A stretch of 64,000 bases of DNA from Hydrogenophaga sp. (GTDB lineage: Bacteria > Pseudomonadota > Gammaproteobacteria > Burkholderiales > Burkholderiaceae_C), in assembly GCF_019264445.1 (NCBI RefSeq), contig NZ_JAHVAB010000029.1:1-64000 (forward strand). The letters run 5' to 3'. Below the pieces are notes generated by a model that had not been told where the DNA came from, searched no databases, and saw only the letters and a list, made by a program, of their open reading frames with translations. Position numbers and translations under genes: made by a program. Shown one piece after another: positions 1 through 8,594 of this stretch. Numbering within the stretch: position 1 is the stretch's first letter; each line of letters begins with the position of its first letter.

Positions 1-1
1 G

Positions 2-46
2 GCCGTGGTGAACCACCACGCCGCCGCCTTGGGCTTTGTGGAGTGA
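2..46 (+). CDS. 3' end of an unidentified gene (partial)
   Basis: An open frame enters from the left edge and stops with TGA, ending in the residues AVVNHHAAALGFVE. It lies 52 bases upstream of the fliD start and on the same strand. In relatives this position is often a flagellin or flaG gene, but the visible tail resembles neither, so no function is assigned. It is too short to be sure it is translated. Confidence 0.3.
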   Translation, partial: AVVNHHAAALGFVE

Positions 47-98
47 ACACAGCGCATGCCACCCGCGTGCATTGCGTTCAATCCGACAAGGAGCATCC

Positions 99-1520
99 AT
101 GGCCATCTCATCACCCGGTCTTGCCAGCGGCCTCGACATCAAGGGCATCGTCTCCCAGCTCGTGGCGCTGGAGCGCGCGCCCCTGGCGCCCCTGCAGCAA
201 CAGGCCGCCGGCCTGCAGAGCAAGCTCTCCATCTACGGCACCATCAAGTCGATGGTGTCGGCCCTGGGTGACGCTGCGAAAAAACTCGCCGACCCCAAGG
301 CCTGGGACCTCGTCAAGGGCGGCTCCACCGCACCCGACAAGGTCGGCATCTCCGTCACCGCCGGCACGGCGCCGACGTCCATGAGCATCGAGGTGCAGGC
401 GTTGGCCCGGGCGCAGTCCACGGCTTCTTCGGCCTTGCCCACCGGCTCGACTGTCGGCGCGGGCACGCTGAACATCCAGGTGGGCAGCTGGGCTACGGGC
501 GACTTCGTGGCAGGCACCGCCGCAGCGATCAATGTGGAAGTGACCGCCCAGGACACGCTCAGCAGCATCGCCACCAAGATCAACGCGGGCAACGGCGGCG
601 TCTCGGCCACGGTGTTGCGCGACGCTTCCGGCGAGCGCCTGCTGGTGCGCTCCACACGCACCGGCGAAGACCTGGGCTTTCGCATCCAGGCCACCGACGG
701 CGATGGCAACAACACCGATGCCGCGGGCCTGTCCCGCCTCGCCTACGACGGCACCGGCGGCAACTTCCACGGCATGACGCTCAGCCAGGCCGGCAGCAAC
801 GCCCGCGCCACGGTGAACAACGTGCCGATCACCTCGGCCAGCAACACGGTGTCGGACGCCCTGCCCGGCATCACGCTCAACCTGTCCGCGGTCACGACCA
901 CGCCGGTGGATCTCACCGTGTTCAACGACAAGGACGGGATGCGCAAGAACGTCCAGGCGTTTGTGGATGCCTACAACGCCATCAACTCCATGCTGTCCAC
1001 CGCCACCAAGTACGACCCGGACACCAAGGTGGCCGGCTCCCTGCAGGGCGACAGCACCGCCGTGGGTCTGCAAAACGCGCTGCGCGGCATGATGCGCTCG
1101 GTCACACCGGGGGGCGATTTCACCCGCCTGCTCGACATCGGCATCGAGATCAAGAGCGGCGGCGTGATGAGCGTGGACGGCACCAAGCTCGACGCCGCGA
1201 TGTCCGACCCGGCGGAGCTGAAGAACCTCTTTACCGCCGCCAGCACCGACCCCAGCGCCCAGGGCTTCGGCCTGAAGATGAGCGCCTTTGCCACGGGTTT
1301 GCTGGGCGTGAACGGCACGCTCACGGGGCGCTCCGAGGCGCTGCAGAACTCTGTGAAACGCAACACCAAGGAGCAGGACAAGGTGGTGGACCGCGCGGCC
1401 CGCGCCGAAGTGCGGTACCTGGCGCAGTACAACGCCATGGACAACGCCGTGGGCAAGCTCAGCGGCCTCAACGCCTTTGTGTCGCAACAGGTCACGCTCT
1501 GGAACAAGAGCACCGGCTGA
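99..1520 (+). CDS. fliD: Flagellar filament capping protein FliD
   Basis: FliD (HAP2) forms the cap at the distal end of the flagellum and guides flagellin folding into the filament. The 473-residue product begins with the typical SSPGLASGLDIKGIVSQL segment of the N-terminal coiled coil (FliD_N, about residues 5-105). A C-terminal FliD_C region follows (about 230-460), with Ala/Ser/Thr-rich domains between. The ATG at 99 was chosen because AAGGAG lies just before it and the family motif starts right after it. An in-frame ATG at 36 has no such support. fliS and fliT follow, as expected because FliT is the FliD chaperone. A hairpin terminator follows the stop. Confidence 0.96.
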   Translation: MAISSPGLASGLDIKGIVSQLVALERAPLAPLQQQAAGLQSKLSIYGTIKSMVSALGDAAKKLADPKAWDLVKGGSTAPDKVGISVTAGTAPTSMSIEVQALARAQSTASSALPTGSTVGAGTLNIQVGSWATGDFVAGTAAAINVEVTAQDTLSSIATKINAGNGGVSATVLRDASGERLLVRSTRTGEDLGFRIQATDGDGNNTDAAGLSRLAYDGTGGNFHGMTLSQAGSNARATVNNVPITSASNTVSDALPGITLNLSAVTTTPVDLTVFNDKDGMRKNVQAFVDAYNAINSMLSTATKYDPDTKVAGSLQGDSTAVGLQNALRGMMRSVTPGGDFTRLLDIGIEIKSGGVMSVDGTKLDAAMSDPAELKNLFTAASTDPSAQGFGLKMSAFATGLLGVNGTLTGRSEALQNSVKRNTKEQDKVVDRAARAEVRYLAQYNAMDNAVGKLSGLNAFVSQQVTLWNKSTG

Positions 1521-1540
1521 CCTTGTCCGGCCACACCAAG

Positions 1541-1573
1541 AGCCCGGGCACGGTGAACCCTGCCCGGCTTTTT
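1541..1573 (+). terminator. Rho-independent terminator after fliD
   Basis: A GC-rich stem (AGCCCGGGCA paired with TGCCCGGCT, one bulged base) around a nine-base loop is followed by a run of five T. It lies 20 bases after the fliD stop. It implies that fliD transcription ends here and that fliS starts from its own promoter, which is visible downstream. Confidence 0.75.
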
Positions 1574-1655
1574 CACGTCTGGAGTCCTAGATGAACCACA
1601 AGACGCCATCCCCCGTTTCGGCCGGTTTTTCACCGCATATCGTCCATTTCGCGCC

Positions 1656-1682
1656 TACAGTCCCCGCGACGCGTGCCGATAC
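1656..1682 (+). promoter_or_regulatory. FliA (sigma-28) promoter for fliS-fliT
   Basis: TACAGTCC, then 11 bases, then GCCGATAC. The E. coli-type FliA consensus is TAAAGTTT-N11-GCCGATAA, so 5 of 8 and 7 of 8 positions match at the exact spacing. It lies 31 bases before the fliS ATG and after the fliD terminator. The same architecture recurs upstream of five other genes in the window. Confidence 0.75.
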
Positions 1683-1713
1683 AGAAAGGCATCAGCCACA
1701 AGGAACCGATGCC

Positions 1714-2124
1714 ATGTTTACCTCTGTGAATTCCCGCGCCGCCACCGCCTACAAACGCGTGTCCACCGACACCGGTGTGAGCACGGCCGACCCGCACCAG
1801 CTCGTCAGCCTGTTGTTTGAAGGTCTCATCCAGTCGCTCAACGCAGCGCGCGGTGCCATGGAGCGTGGCGAGGTGGAGGCCAAGGGCCGTGCCATCGGCA
1901 AGTCCGTTCGCATCATCGAAGAAGGCCTCAAGGCCGGTCTGAACCTGTCGCAAGGCGGGGAGATCGCCCACAACCTGCTGGGTGTCTACAGCTACGCGGT
2001 GCAGCGCCTGTCGTGGGCCAACCTGCGCAACGACCCCGCAGCTGTCCGCGAGGTGCTCAACCTCATCGAACCGCTGGCCGATTCCTGGAAACAGATCCGC
2101 ACCGGCGCCCTGCAGGGAGCCTGA
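1714..2124 (+). CDS. fliS: Flagellar export chaperone FliS
   Basis: FliS is the cytoplasmic chaperone that binds the C-terminus of flagellin and keeps it unfolded for export. The 136-residue length is normal. The N-terminal NSRAATAYKRV segment and the four-helix pattern (DPHQLVSLLFEGLIQSL, then IIEEGLKAGLNL) are typical of the family. The ATG at 1714 has AAGGA ten bases upstream. A frame extending back to 1591 runs through the promoter and is rejected. fliT starts one base after the stop. Confidence 0.95.
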   Translation: MFTSVNSRAATAYKRVSTDTGVSTADPHQLVSLLFEGLIQSLNAARGAMERGEVEAKGRAIGKSVRIIEEGLKAGLNLSQGGEIAHNLLGVYSYAVQRLSWANLRNDPAAVREVLNLIEPLADSWKQIRTGALQGA

Positions 2125-2125
2125 C

Positions 2126-2428
2126 ATGGAGCACCAACTCTTGGACTACTACAAAGCCATCGAGCGCACGAGCCAGCAGATGCTGGAGGCCGCACAGACC
2201 GAAAACTGGGATCAGGTGGTGCGCCTGGAAGGCGCCTGCGCCGTGCTGATCGCGCAGCTGCGCCACAAGTCAAAGACCGACGAACTCGGCCCGGAAGACC
2301 GCAAGGAAAAGAACCGGATCATGCAGCGCATCCTGCGCACCGACGCCGAGATCCGCTGCCTGGCCGAACCCTGGCTGAACGACCTGGCACAAATGTTCGA
2401 CCGAGGTAGCCCCGCCCCCATGCATTGA
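2126..2428 (+). CDS. fliT: Flagellar protein FliT (FliD chaperone)
   Basis: FliT is a small helical protein that escorts FliD to the export apparatus and, in enterobacteria, inhibits FlhDC. This 100-residue product has the expected size and the order fliD-fliS-fliT. The sequence itself is weakly conserved: YYKAIERTSQQMLEAAQTENW is a typical FliT first helix and the rest is charged helix. The gene follows fliS with a one-base gap and AGGGA within the end of fliS, suggesting translational coupling. The position makes the call firm even though FliT proteins diverge strongly. Confidence 0.85.
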   Translation: MEHQLLDYYKAIERTSQQMLEAAQTENWDQVVRLEGACAVLIAQLRHKSKTDELGPEDRKEKNRIMQRILRTDAEIRCLAEPWLNDLAQMFDRGSPAPMH

Positions 2429-2439
2429 AAGGCGCCCCC

Positions 2440-2510
2440 CGCGCCGGCCTGCGGCCGTCACCCCCCAGGGGGCGATGTCTGCGGTCTGGCAGAGCCAGTC
2501 CCGCGACATC
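2440..2510. repeat. Three-hairpin intergenic repeat, copy A
   Basis: The copy lies between convergent fliT and fliE. It has a GGCC-tgc-GGCC stem, a C-run/G-run stem (CCCCCC-A-GGGGG), then an outer stem GATGTC (2474-2479) pairing with GACATC (2505-2510). The outer stem encloses CTGGC-aga-GCCAG (2486-2498). The other three copies keep this layout but have different bases in the outer stem, always complementary. Here it may also end transcription from both sides. Confidence 0.7.
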
Positions 2511-2541
2511 CTGGACGGGTCACGCGCTCCGGAAAGGGAAC

Positions 2542-2856
2542 TCAGACACTCATGTTCATGATGTCGCTGTAAGCCTGAACCATGCGGTTGCGCACGTGCA
2601 GCGTGGCCTGGAAGCCGATCTGGGACTTCTGCATGGCGAGCATGGTTTCTTCCAGGCTCACCTTGGGGTTGCCCAGCTGCACCTGGGTCTGCAGGCGAGA
2701 GGCTTCTTCCTGTGAGGCGCTCACTTCCTTCAGGGCGTTCTTGAAGTTCGCGGCAAAGCCGGACTCCACCCCGTTGGCCGCGCCGGGGCGCTTGAGGGCC
2801 GACTGGCCGATGCCGTTGAGGGCCTGGCTGGTGAGGGGAGAAATGCGCATGTCCAT
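2542..2856 (-). CDS. fliE: Flagellar hook-basal body protein FliE
   Basis: FliE links the MS ring to the proximal rod and is an early exported component. The 104-residue length is usual. The N-terminus DMRISPLTSQAL and the C-terminal LAMQKSQIGFQATLHVRNRM/VQAYSDIMNMSV region are the FliE hallmark. The start at 2856 has AAGGAG directly upstream. A longer frame to 2934 adds a non-homologous leader. The gene is on the opposite strand and diverges from fliF, while fliT converges on it, so it has its own transcript. Confidence 0.95.
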   Translation of the reverse strand: MDMRISPLTSQALNGIGQSALKRPGAANGVESGFAANFKNALKEVSASQEEASRLQTQVQLGNPKVSLEETMLAMQKSQIGFQATLHVRNRMVQAYSDIMNMSV

Positions 2857-3039
2857 GGCGGACTCCTTCAACAAAAGATGACGCCCTGATGCTAGGGGGC
2901 GCACCGCCTGCAAGGGGCGGGAATAAGGGCACAAACGCCGGCCTTTTCACGGCTATGGCGCGGGCACCCGGACCGAATAATCGAACGCAACAGGGTGTCA
3001 ATCCCTCTGCCATCGACCTTCTACCGAACCCCGAATGCC

Positions 3040-4737
3040 ATGAGCACCACCGCCGTTGCCGAACTGGATGTCACACCGCCCGCCCGAGAGCGCAGCGCGT
3101 TCGGCGACGGGTTCGCCCGCATGGACCAGGCACAGAAGATCAAGCTCGGCCTGGGCGCCCTCGCCCTGCTGGCGATTGCGCTGGCGTTCTTCTTCATGGG
3201 CCGCCAGCCCGAGTGGCGCGTGCTCTACGCCAACCTCGGTGACAAAGACGGTGGCGCCATCGTGGCCCAGCTCTCGCAAATGAACGTGCCCTACAAGCAC
3301 GCCGAGGGCGGCCAGGCCATCATGGTGCCGGCCGACAAGGTGCACGACACGCGCCTGCGCCTGGCCTCGCAAGGCCTGCCCAAAGGCTCGGTCACCGGTT
3401 TCGAAATGATGGAAGCCAACCGCTTCGGCATGACGCAGTTCCAGGAGCGCCTGACCTTCCAGCGCGGCCTGGAGGGCGAACTCACCCGTTCGATCCAGTC
3501 GCTGTCGTCGGTGCAGAGCGCACGCATTCACCTGGCCCTGCCCAACCAGAACGGTTTCTTTCGCGAACAGCAGAAGCCCAGCGCGTCGGTGCTGCTCACA
3601 CTGCACCCCGGCCGCACACTGGACCGCGCCCAGGTGGCCGGCATCGTGCACCTGGTGGCCTCCAGCGTGCCCGAGATGAACCCCAAGGCGGTGAGCATCG
3701 TGGACGACGCGGGCAACCTGCTCTCCAACCCACCCGATGGCCAGGCCCAGGGCGCAGACACCCAGAAGCTGCAGTACGTGCAGCAGCTCGAACAGCTCTA
3801 CACCCGCCGCATCATGGAGATGCTGGAGCCGCTGGTGGGCCGCAACAACGTGAAGGCGCAGGTGAGCGCCGAAGTCGACTTCTCGATGGTGGAGTCCACC
3901 AGCGAACAGCACCGCCCCAACCAGGGCCCCGACGCACCCGCGACCGTGCGCAGCCAGCAGACCGTGGAAGACGGCAGCGGCCCGCGCGCCCAGCCGTCGG
4001 GCGTGCCCGGCGCGGTGAGCAACCAGCCGCCGGCCACCGGCACCGCCCCCATCAACGGCGCCGCCGCACCCGTGGGTGTGAACAGCGCCCAGGGCACCGG
4101 CCAGGCCGGCAGCTCGCGCCGCGAGTCGGTGGTGAACTACGAGGTCGACAAAACGGTGAAGGTGGTGCGCGAATCCAGCGGCCAGGTCAAGCGCCTGAGC
4201 GCGGCGGTGGTGATCAACCACCGCACCACGGTGGACAAGGCCGGCAAGGAAACCACCACCGCCATTCCGCCGCAGCAGCTCGAACAAATGACCGCGCTGG
4301 TGCGCGAAACGATTGGCTTCAACAAGGAACGCGGCGACTCGGTCAACGTGGTCAACGCGGTGTTCAACGTCGAAAAGGCCGGCGAGGACGCTGCGGCCCT
4401 GCCCTGGTGGAAAGAGGCCGACAACCAGGAACTCATGCGCAGCCTGGCCTGGCCGCTGGGCATGGTGGGCCTGGGCCTGCTGGTGCTCATGGGCATGGTG
4501 CGCCCCGGCCTCAAGCTCATGAAGACGCCGGCCGCGCGCCGCCTGGAAACCACACCGGTGCAACCGCTCAACGCGGTGCTCAACGAATCGCCCGAGCGCC
4601 CCGGCCTGCCCATGCCGAGCAACGAACCGACCGCTGAAGCGCAACGCATCGCCGACGCCAAGCGCCTCGCGCTGGAGAACCCGATGGCGGTGGCGAACAT
4701 CGTCAAGGGCTGGGTGAATGGTGAGGCGCCGGCATGA
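3040..4737 (+). CDS. fliF: Flagellar MS-ring protein FliF
   Basis: FliF builds the MS ring in the inner membrane, the platform for the rod, the switch and the export gate. The 565-residue product has a first membrane helix at about residues 35-53 (LGLGALALLAIALAFFFMG). Periplasmic ring-building motifs follow, then a long low-complexity Pro/Gly/Ala linker, a second helix at about 469-487, and a cytoplasmic tail (ENPMAVANIVKGWV) that binds FliG. The ATG at 3040 was chosen; a GTG at 2995 in frame is possible but adds no recognised sequence. Neither has a strong ribosome site. It heads the fliF-fliK run. Confidence 0.95.
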   Translation: MSTTAVAELDVTPPARERSAFGDGFARMDQAQKIKLGLGALALLAIALAFFFMGRQPEWRVLYANLGDKDGGAIVAQLSQMNVPYKHAEGGQAIMVPADKVHDTRLRLASQGLPKGSVTGFEMMEANRFGMTQFQERLTFQRGLEGELTRSIQSLSSVQSARIHLALPNQNGFFREQQKPSASVLLTLHPGRTLDRAQVAGIVHLVASSVPEMNPKAVSIVDDAGNLLSNPPDGQAQGADTQKLQYVQQLEQLYTRRIMEMLEPLVGRNNVKAQVSAEVDFSMVESTSEQHRPNQGPDAPATVRSQQTVEDGSGPRAQPSGVPGAVSNQPPATGTAPINGAAAPVGVNSAQGTGQAGSSRRESVVNYEVDKTVKVVRESSGQVKRLSAAVVINHRTTVDKAGKETTTAIPPQQLEQMTALVRETIGFNKERGDSVNVVNAVFNVEKAGEDAAALPWWKEADNQELMRSLAWPLGMVGLGLLVLMGMVRPGLKLMKTPAARRLETTPVQPLNAVLNESPERPGLPMPSNEPTAEAQRIADAKRLALENPMAVANIVKGWVNGEAPA

Positions 4738-4753
4738 GCCGGCGCCACCCCCT

Positions 4754-4837
4754 GCGCCGCTGCGCGGCTTCCCCCTCTCTCGCCTTCGGCGGGAGGGGGA
4801 CGGCATCTCGGGCCGGCGGAGCCGGACCCTTGATGCC
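4754..4837. repeat. Three-hairpin intergenic repeat, copy B
   Basis: This copy lies inside the fli operon, between fliF and fliG. Stems are GCCGC-tgc-GCGGC, then CCCCCTC...GAGGGGG closed by CGCC-ttc-GGCG. The outer stem is GGCATC (4802-4807) with GATGCC (4832-4837), enclosing CCGGC-gga-GCCGG (4813-4825). The outer stem is the mirror of copy C, a clear compensatory change. Confidence 0.75.
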
Positions 4838-4898
4838 CCTGGATGCGGGCGCGGGCGCTCGAGCGTTTCGTCTGAATTGCGTTGAAGGAATCTGAATC

Positions 4899-5897
4899 AT
4901 GGAAGACCAGGGAATCCAGGACGCTGCCATCTTTCTCATGTCGCTGGGCGAAGAGGAAGCGGCCGAGGTGTTCAAGCACCTTTCGCCCAAGGAAGTGCAG
5001 AAGCTGGGCGAGACGATTGCCAAGACGCGTTCGGTGTCGCACGAGCGCGTGGACCAGGTGATGCAGAAGTTCACCACCGAGGCGTCTTCGCAGAGCCTGC
5101 TGGTGTCCGACACCGACAACTACGTGCGCGCCGTGCTCAAGCGCGCGCTGGGCGATGACAAGGCGTCGCTGCTGATCGACCGCATCTTGCAGGGCGGTGA
5201 TGTCTCGGGCATTGAAAGCCTGAAGTGGATGGACCCGCTGTCCATTGCCGAGCTGCTGCGCAACGAGCACCCGCAGATCGTGGCCGCCATCCTGGTGCAC
5301 CTGGAGTCGGACCAGACCGCCGGCGTGCTGAAGAACTTCAACGAGCGCACGCGCAACGAGGTGATGCTGCGCATCGCCACGCTCGAAGGCATCCAGCCCA
5401 CGGCCCTGAAAGACCTCAACGAGGTGCTCTACAAGGTGCTCGCCGGTGGCGACAAGATCCGCAAGACCTCCATGGGCGGTGTGAAGACGGCCGCTGAAAT
5501 CATCAACATGATGGGCACGCAGATCGAGACCTCGGTGATCGAGTCGATCCGCGAATTCGACAGCGACCTGGCCCAGAAGATCATGGACAAGATGTTCATC
5601 TTCGAAGACCTGCTCAAGCTCGACGGCAAGTCGATCCAGATGGTGCTGAAAGAAGTGGCCACCGATTCGCTGGTGATCGCGCTCAAGGGCGCCACCACCG
5701 AGCTGCGCGATCTGGTGCTGGGCAACATGTCCAGCCGCGCCGCCGAAGCGCTGCGCGAAGACCTCGAATCGCGCGGCCCGGTGCGCCTGTCCGAAGTGGA
5801 AGGCCAGCAGAAGGAAATCCTGAAGATCGTTCGCCGCCTCTCCGACGAAGGCCAGATCGTGATCATGGGCGGCGGCGAAGAAGAAGCGTTCGTCTGA
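4899..5897 (+). CDS. fliG: Flagellar motor switch protein FliG
   Basis: FliG sits on the cytoplasmic face of the MS ring, contacts the stator and generates torque. The 332-residue length is standard. The N-terminal FliF-binding domain opens with QDAAIFLMSLGEEEAAEVFK. The middle domain carries the EHPQIV motif (residues 123-128) that binds FliM. The C-terminal domain has the charged torque helix (REFDSDLAQKIMDKMFIFED). AAGGA lies ten bases before the ATG. It follows fliF after repeat copy B and precedes fliH by ten bases. Confidence 0.97.
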   Translation: MEDQGIQDAAIFLMSLGEEEAAEVFKHLSPKEVQKLGETIAKTRSVSHERVDQVMQKFTTEASSQSLLVSDTDNYVRAVLKRALGDDKASLLIDRILQGGDVSGIESLKWMDPLSIAELLRNEHPQIVAAILVHLESDQTAGVLKNFNERTRNEVMLRIATLEGIQPTALKDLNEVLYKVLAGGDKIRKTSMGGVKTAAEIINMMGTQIETSVIESIREFDSDLAQKIMDKMFIFEDLLKLDGKSIQMVLKEVATDSLVIALKGATTELRDLVLGNMSSRAAEALREDLESRGPVRLSEVEGQQKEILKIVRRLSDEGQIVIMGGGEEEAFV

Positions 5898-5907
5898 TCG
5901 ACCGCCC

Positions 5908-6627
5908 ATGCACAGACACACCATGGCCACCTCCAAACCCAACCCCCACTCCCGCTTCATCCCGCGCGAAGAAATCGACGGCGTGGCCGCCTGGCATTTC
6001 TCGGCGGTCGACGGCAGCGACGACCACGCCCACGCGGCCACCGCAGACGGCAGCTCCGGCGAAGGCGTGACCTCCGAGGTGCTGCAGGAAGCGCGCCAGC
6101 AGGCGTATGCCGATGGTTTTGCACGCGGCCACGACGCCGGCGGCCAGGAAGTGCGCGACGCGATGGAAGCCACGCTGCGCAAGACCGCCGAAGAAACCGC
6201 CGTGCGCATGGCGCAGCTGCTGCACAACACGCGCGACCACCTCAAGAAGAGCGAAGACCAGATCTCGCGCCACATCCTGGAGCTGGCCTGCGACCTGGCA
6301 CGCCAGGTGGTGCGCCAGGAGATCAAGAGCGACCCGGCGCACCTCAGGCCCGTGATCGCCGAAGCGCTGGGCCAGCTCGTGGACGACGGCCAGGCCGCCA
6401 CCGTGCGCATGAACCCGGGCGACCTCGCCATGATGAAAGGCGCCCTGCTGGAAAACATGGGCAGCCACCCCGCCGAGTTCGTGGCCGATGCCGCCATCAG
6501 CCCCGGCGGCTGCCTGATCGAGTCGGCCACCATGACGGTGGACGCCACCATTGAAAAACGCTGGTCGCGCGCCGTGGGCAACCTCGGCATGGACGCGGCC
6601 TGGAACCCAAAGGACACCGATGTCTGA
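5908..6627 (+). CDS. fliH: Flagellar assembly protein FliH
   Basis: FliH is the stator-like negative regulator of the export ATPase FliI and tethers it to the C ring. The 239 residues comprise a variable N-terminus, an Ala/Glu-rich coiled-coil stretch (about 80-130) and the conserved C-terminal FliH domain ([22 protein letters not shown] and [20 protein letters not shown]). The start may be 5908 or the ATG at 5923, which begins MATSKPNPH; no ribosome site decides it. The 3' end overlaps fliI by eight bases. Confidence 0.92.
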   Translation: MHRHTMATSKPNPHSRFIPREEIDGVAAWHFSAVDGSDDHAHAATADGSSGEGVTSEVLQEARQQAYADGFARGHDAGGQEVRDAMEATLRKTAEETAVRMAQLLHNTRDHLKKSEDQISRHILELACDLARQVVRQEIKSDPAHLRPVIAEALGQLVDDGQAATVRMNPGDLAMMKGALLENMGSHPAEFVADAAISPGGCLIESATMTVDATIEKRWSRAVGNLGMDAAWNPKDTDV

Positions 6628-8098
6628 CAGCACGTTCGGAACGGAAAGCCGCTGGGGCCACTTCATGGAAGACGTGCGCGCCAACGCGGCGGTGAAAACG
6701 CCGCTGGAAGTGCGCGGCACGCTCACCCGCCTGGCGGGGCTCGTGCTGGAGGCTGTGGGCCTGAAGGTGCCGGTGGGCTCGCAGTGCCTGATCGAGAACG
6801 GCCACAAGGAGCCGGTGCTGGCCGAGGTGGTGGGCTTCTCCAACGACAAGGCCTACCTCATGCCCGCAGGCGACACGCACGGCCTCTCCAGCGGCGCGAG
6901 CGTCACGCCGCTGGCGCCCTACCGCACCGTGCCGCGCGTGGGCCATGCCAACAAGCCGCCTTCGCCCGACGACCGCGGCACGCTGCGCCTGCCCCTGGGC
7001 GCGGGCCTGCTGGGCCGCGTGGTCGACTCGCACGGCAACCCGCTGGACCACCAGGGCCCCATCACCCACGTGGACATCGAGCCGATGGACCGCGCGCCCC
7101 TCAACGCCATGGACCGTGACCCGGTGCGCACGCCGCTGGACACCGGTGTGCGCGCCATCAACGCGCTGCTCACCGTGGGACGCGGCCAGCGCATTGGCCT
7201 GTTTGCCGGCTCCGGCGTGGGCAAGAGCGTGCTGCTGGGCATGATGGCCCGCTACACCAAGGCCGACGTGATCGTGGTCGGGCTCATCGGCGAACGTGGC
7301 CGCGAGGTAAAGGAATTCATTGAAGACATCCTGGGCGCCGAGGGCCGCAAGCGCTCGGTGGTGGTGGCCGCTCCGGCCGACGCGCCGCCGCTGGTGCGCA
7401 TGCAGGGCGCCGCGTATGCCACGGCCATTGCCGAGCGCTTCCGCGACGACGGGCTCGACGTGCTGCTGCTCATGGACTCGCTCACCCGCTACGCCATGGC
7501 GCAGCGCGAGATCGCGCTGGCCATTGGCGAGCCCCCGGCCACCAAGGGCTACCCGCCTTCGTGCTTTGCCAAGCTGCCGCAACTGGTGGAGCGCAGCGGC
7601 AACGGCCTCAATGGCAAGGGTTCGATCACGGCCTTCTATACCGTGCTCTCCGAAGGCGACGACCAGCAGGACCCGATTGCCGACGCGGCCCGCGCCATCC
7701 TGGACGGCCACATCGTGCTCTCGCGCGCGCTGGCCGAGTCGGGCCACTTCCCGGCCATCGATGTGGAGGCCTCGGCTTCCCGCGTGATGCACAACGTGGC
7801 CGGCGCGGTGCACCTGGAGCTGGCGCGCAAGTTCCGCAGCCTGTACTCGCGCTACCAGAAGAGCCGCGACCTGATCCAGCTGGGCGCCTACGTGGCCGGC
7901 AGCGACCCGGAAACCGACCGCGCCATCGTGCTCTACCCCGCCCTGCAGCGCTTCCTGATGCAGGACATGCACGAGGCCGCCACCTTGCCAGAGAGCCTGC
8001 GCCAGATGCAGACCGCGCTGCAGGACGACAAGGAAAAAGGCGCGCCGCAGCGCCAGTCCCGCCCGCACCACAACCCGTATGAAGGAAGCGCAGGATGA
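6620..8098 (+). CDS. fliI: Flagellum-specific ATP synthase FliI
   Basis: FliI is the hexameric ATPase of the flagellar type III export apparatus. The 492-residue product has a Walker A motif GSGVGKS (about residues 198-204), an [10 protein letters not shown] block, and a Walker B region [17 protein letters not shown] (about 281-297). All of these are typical of the F1-beta-like family. The ATG at 6620 has AAAGGA just upstream and lies inside the end of fliH. The stop overlaps the fliJ start as ATGA, so fliH-fliI-fliJ are probably translationally coupled. Confidence 0.97.
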   Translation: MSDSTFGTESRWGHFMEDVRANAAVKTPLEVRGTLTRLAGLVLEAVGLKVPVGSQCLIENGHKEPVLAEVVGFSNDKAYLMPAGDTHGLSSGASVTPLAPYRTVPRVGHANKPPSPDDRGTLRLPLGAGLLGRVVDSHGNPLDHQGPITHVDIEPMDRAPLNAMDRDPVRTPLDTGVRAINALLTVGRGQRIGLFAGSGVGKSVLLGMMARYTKADVIVVGLIGERGREVKEFIEDILGAEGRKRSVVVAAPADAPPLVRMQGAAYATAIAERFRDDGLDVLLLMDSLTRYAMAQREIALAIGEPPATKGYPPSCFAKLPQLVERSGNGLNGKGSITAFYTVLSEGDDQQDPIADAARAILDGHIVLSRALAESGHFPAIDVEASASRVMHNVAGAVHLELARKFRSLYSRYQKSRDLIQLGAYVAGSDPETDRAIVLYPALQRFLMQDMHEAATLPESLRQMQTALQDDKEKGAPQRQSRPHHNPYEGSAG

Positions 8099-8559
8099 CC
8101 GCGATACAGACGCTGCACAAAGTGGTGGATATCGCCGAAAAGCGCCGGGACGAAGCGCTCGGCGTGCTGGCCCAGATGCAGCGCGAGCTGCGCGTGGCGC
8201 AAGACCAGATGGACCAGCTGCAGGCCTACGCCCAGGAGGCCGAGGCACGCTGGACCGCACGCAGCGCCGTGGGCGTGGACACCGCGCTGCTCATGCACCA
8301 CCGCCAGTTCATGCACAAGATTCACCACGCGCTGGAGTTCCAGAACGGCGTGCTCGCCGACCGCCAGCGCCATATCGACAACGCGCAGGAACAGGTGCAC
8401 ACCGCCGAGCGCGACCTGGCCGGCCTGCGCAAGTTCGCCCAGCGCAAGCAGCAGGCCATGGACCACAAGGCGCAACGCCAGGACCAGAAGTACACCGACG
8501 AGATGGCCCTGTCCATCCACCTGCGCCACCAGCTGGCCCAGGCGCAGGCCCGCAACTGA
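8095..8559 (+). CDS. fliJ: Flagellar export protein FliJ
   Basis: FliJ is a small coiled-coil protein that sits in the FliI hexamer and links it to FlhA. The 154-residue product is almost entirely predicted helix, with heptad-like charged and Gln-rich runs ([19 protein letters not shown] and [20 protein letters not shown]). The length fits. The start overlaps the fliI stop by four bases (ATGA). fliK follows 35 bases later. The call rests on coiled-coil character plus position between fliI and fliK. Confidence 0.92.
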   Translation: MTAIQTLHKVVDIAEKRRDEALGVLAQMQRELRVAQDQMDQLQAYAQEAEARWTARSAVGVDTALLMHHRQFMHKIHHALEFQNGVLADRQRHIDNAQEQVHTAERDLAGLRKFAQRKQQAMDHKAQRQDQKYTDEMALSIHLRHQLAQAQARN

Positions 8560-8594
8560 TCCTTCGAAACTGACCCTTCGACCGCGACCCTCTC

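Noticed and set aside
36-98. Upstream ATG extension of fliD
   Set aside because: No ribosome site, no FliD-like sequence before residue 22, and AAGGAG lies before the ATG at 99.
2998-4806. A 602-residue open frame antisense to fliF
   Set aside because: It is His/Arg/Gly-rich with no recognisable domain, and mirrors the codon pattern of fliF. Long antisense frames are expected at this GC content.
4137-6617. An 826-residue antisense frame over fliF, fliG and fliH
   Set aside because: It crosses three well-supported genes and an intergenic repeat and has no family features.
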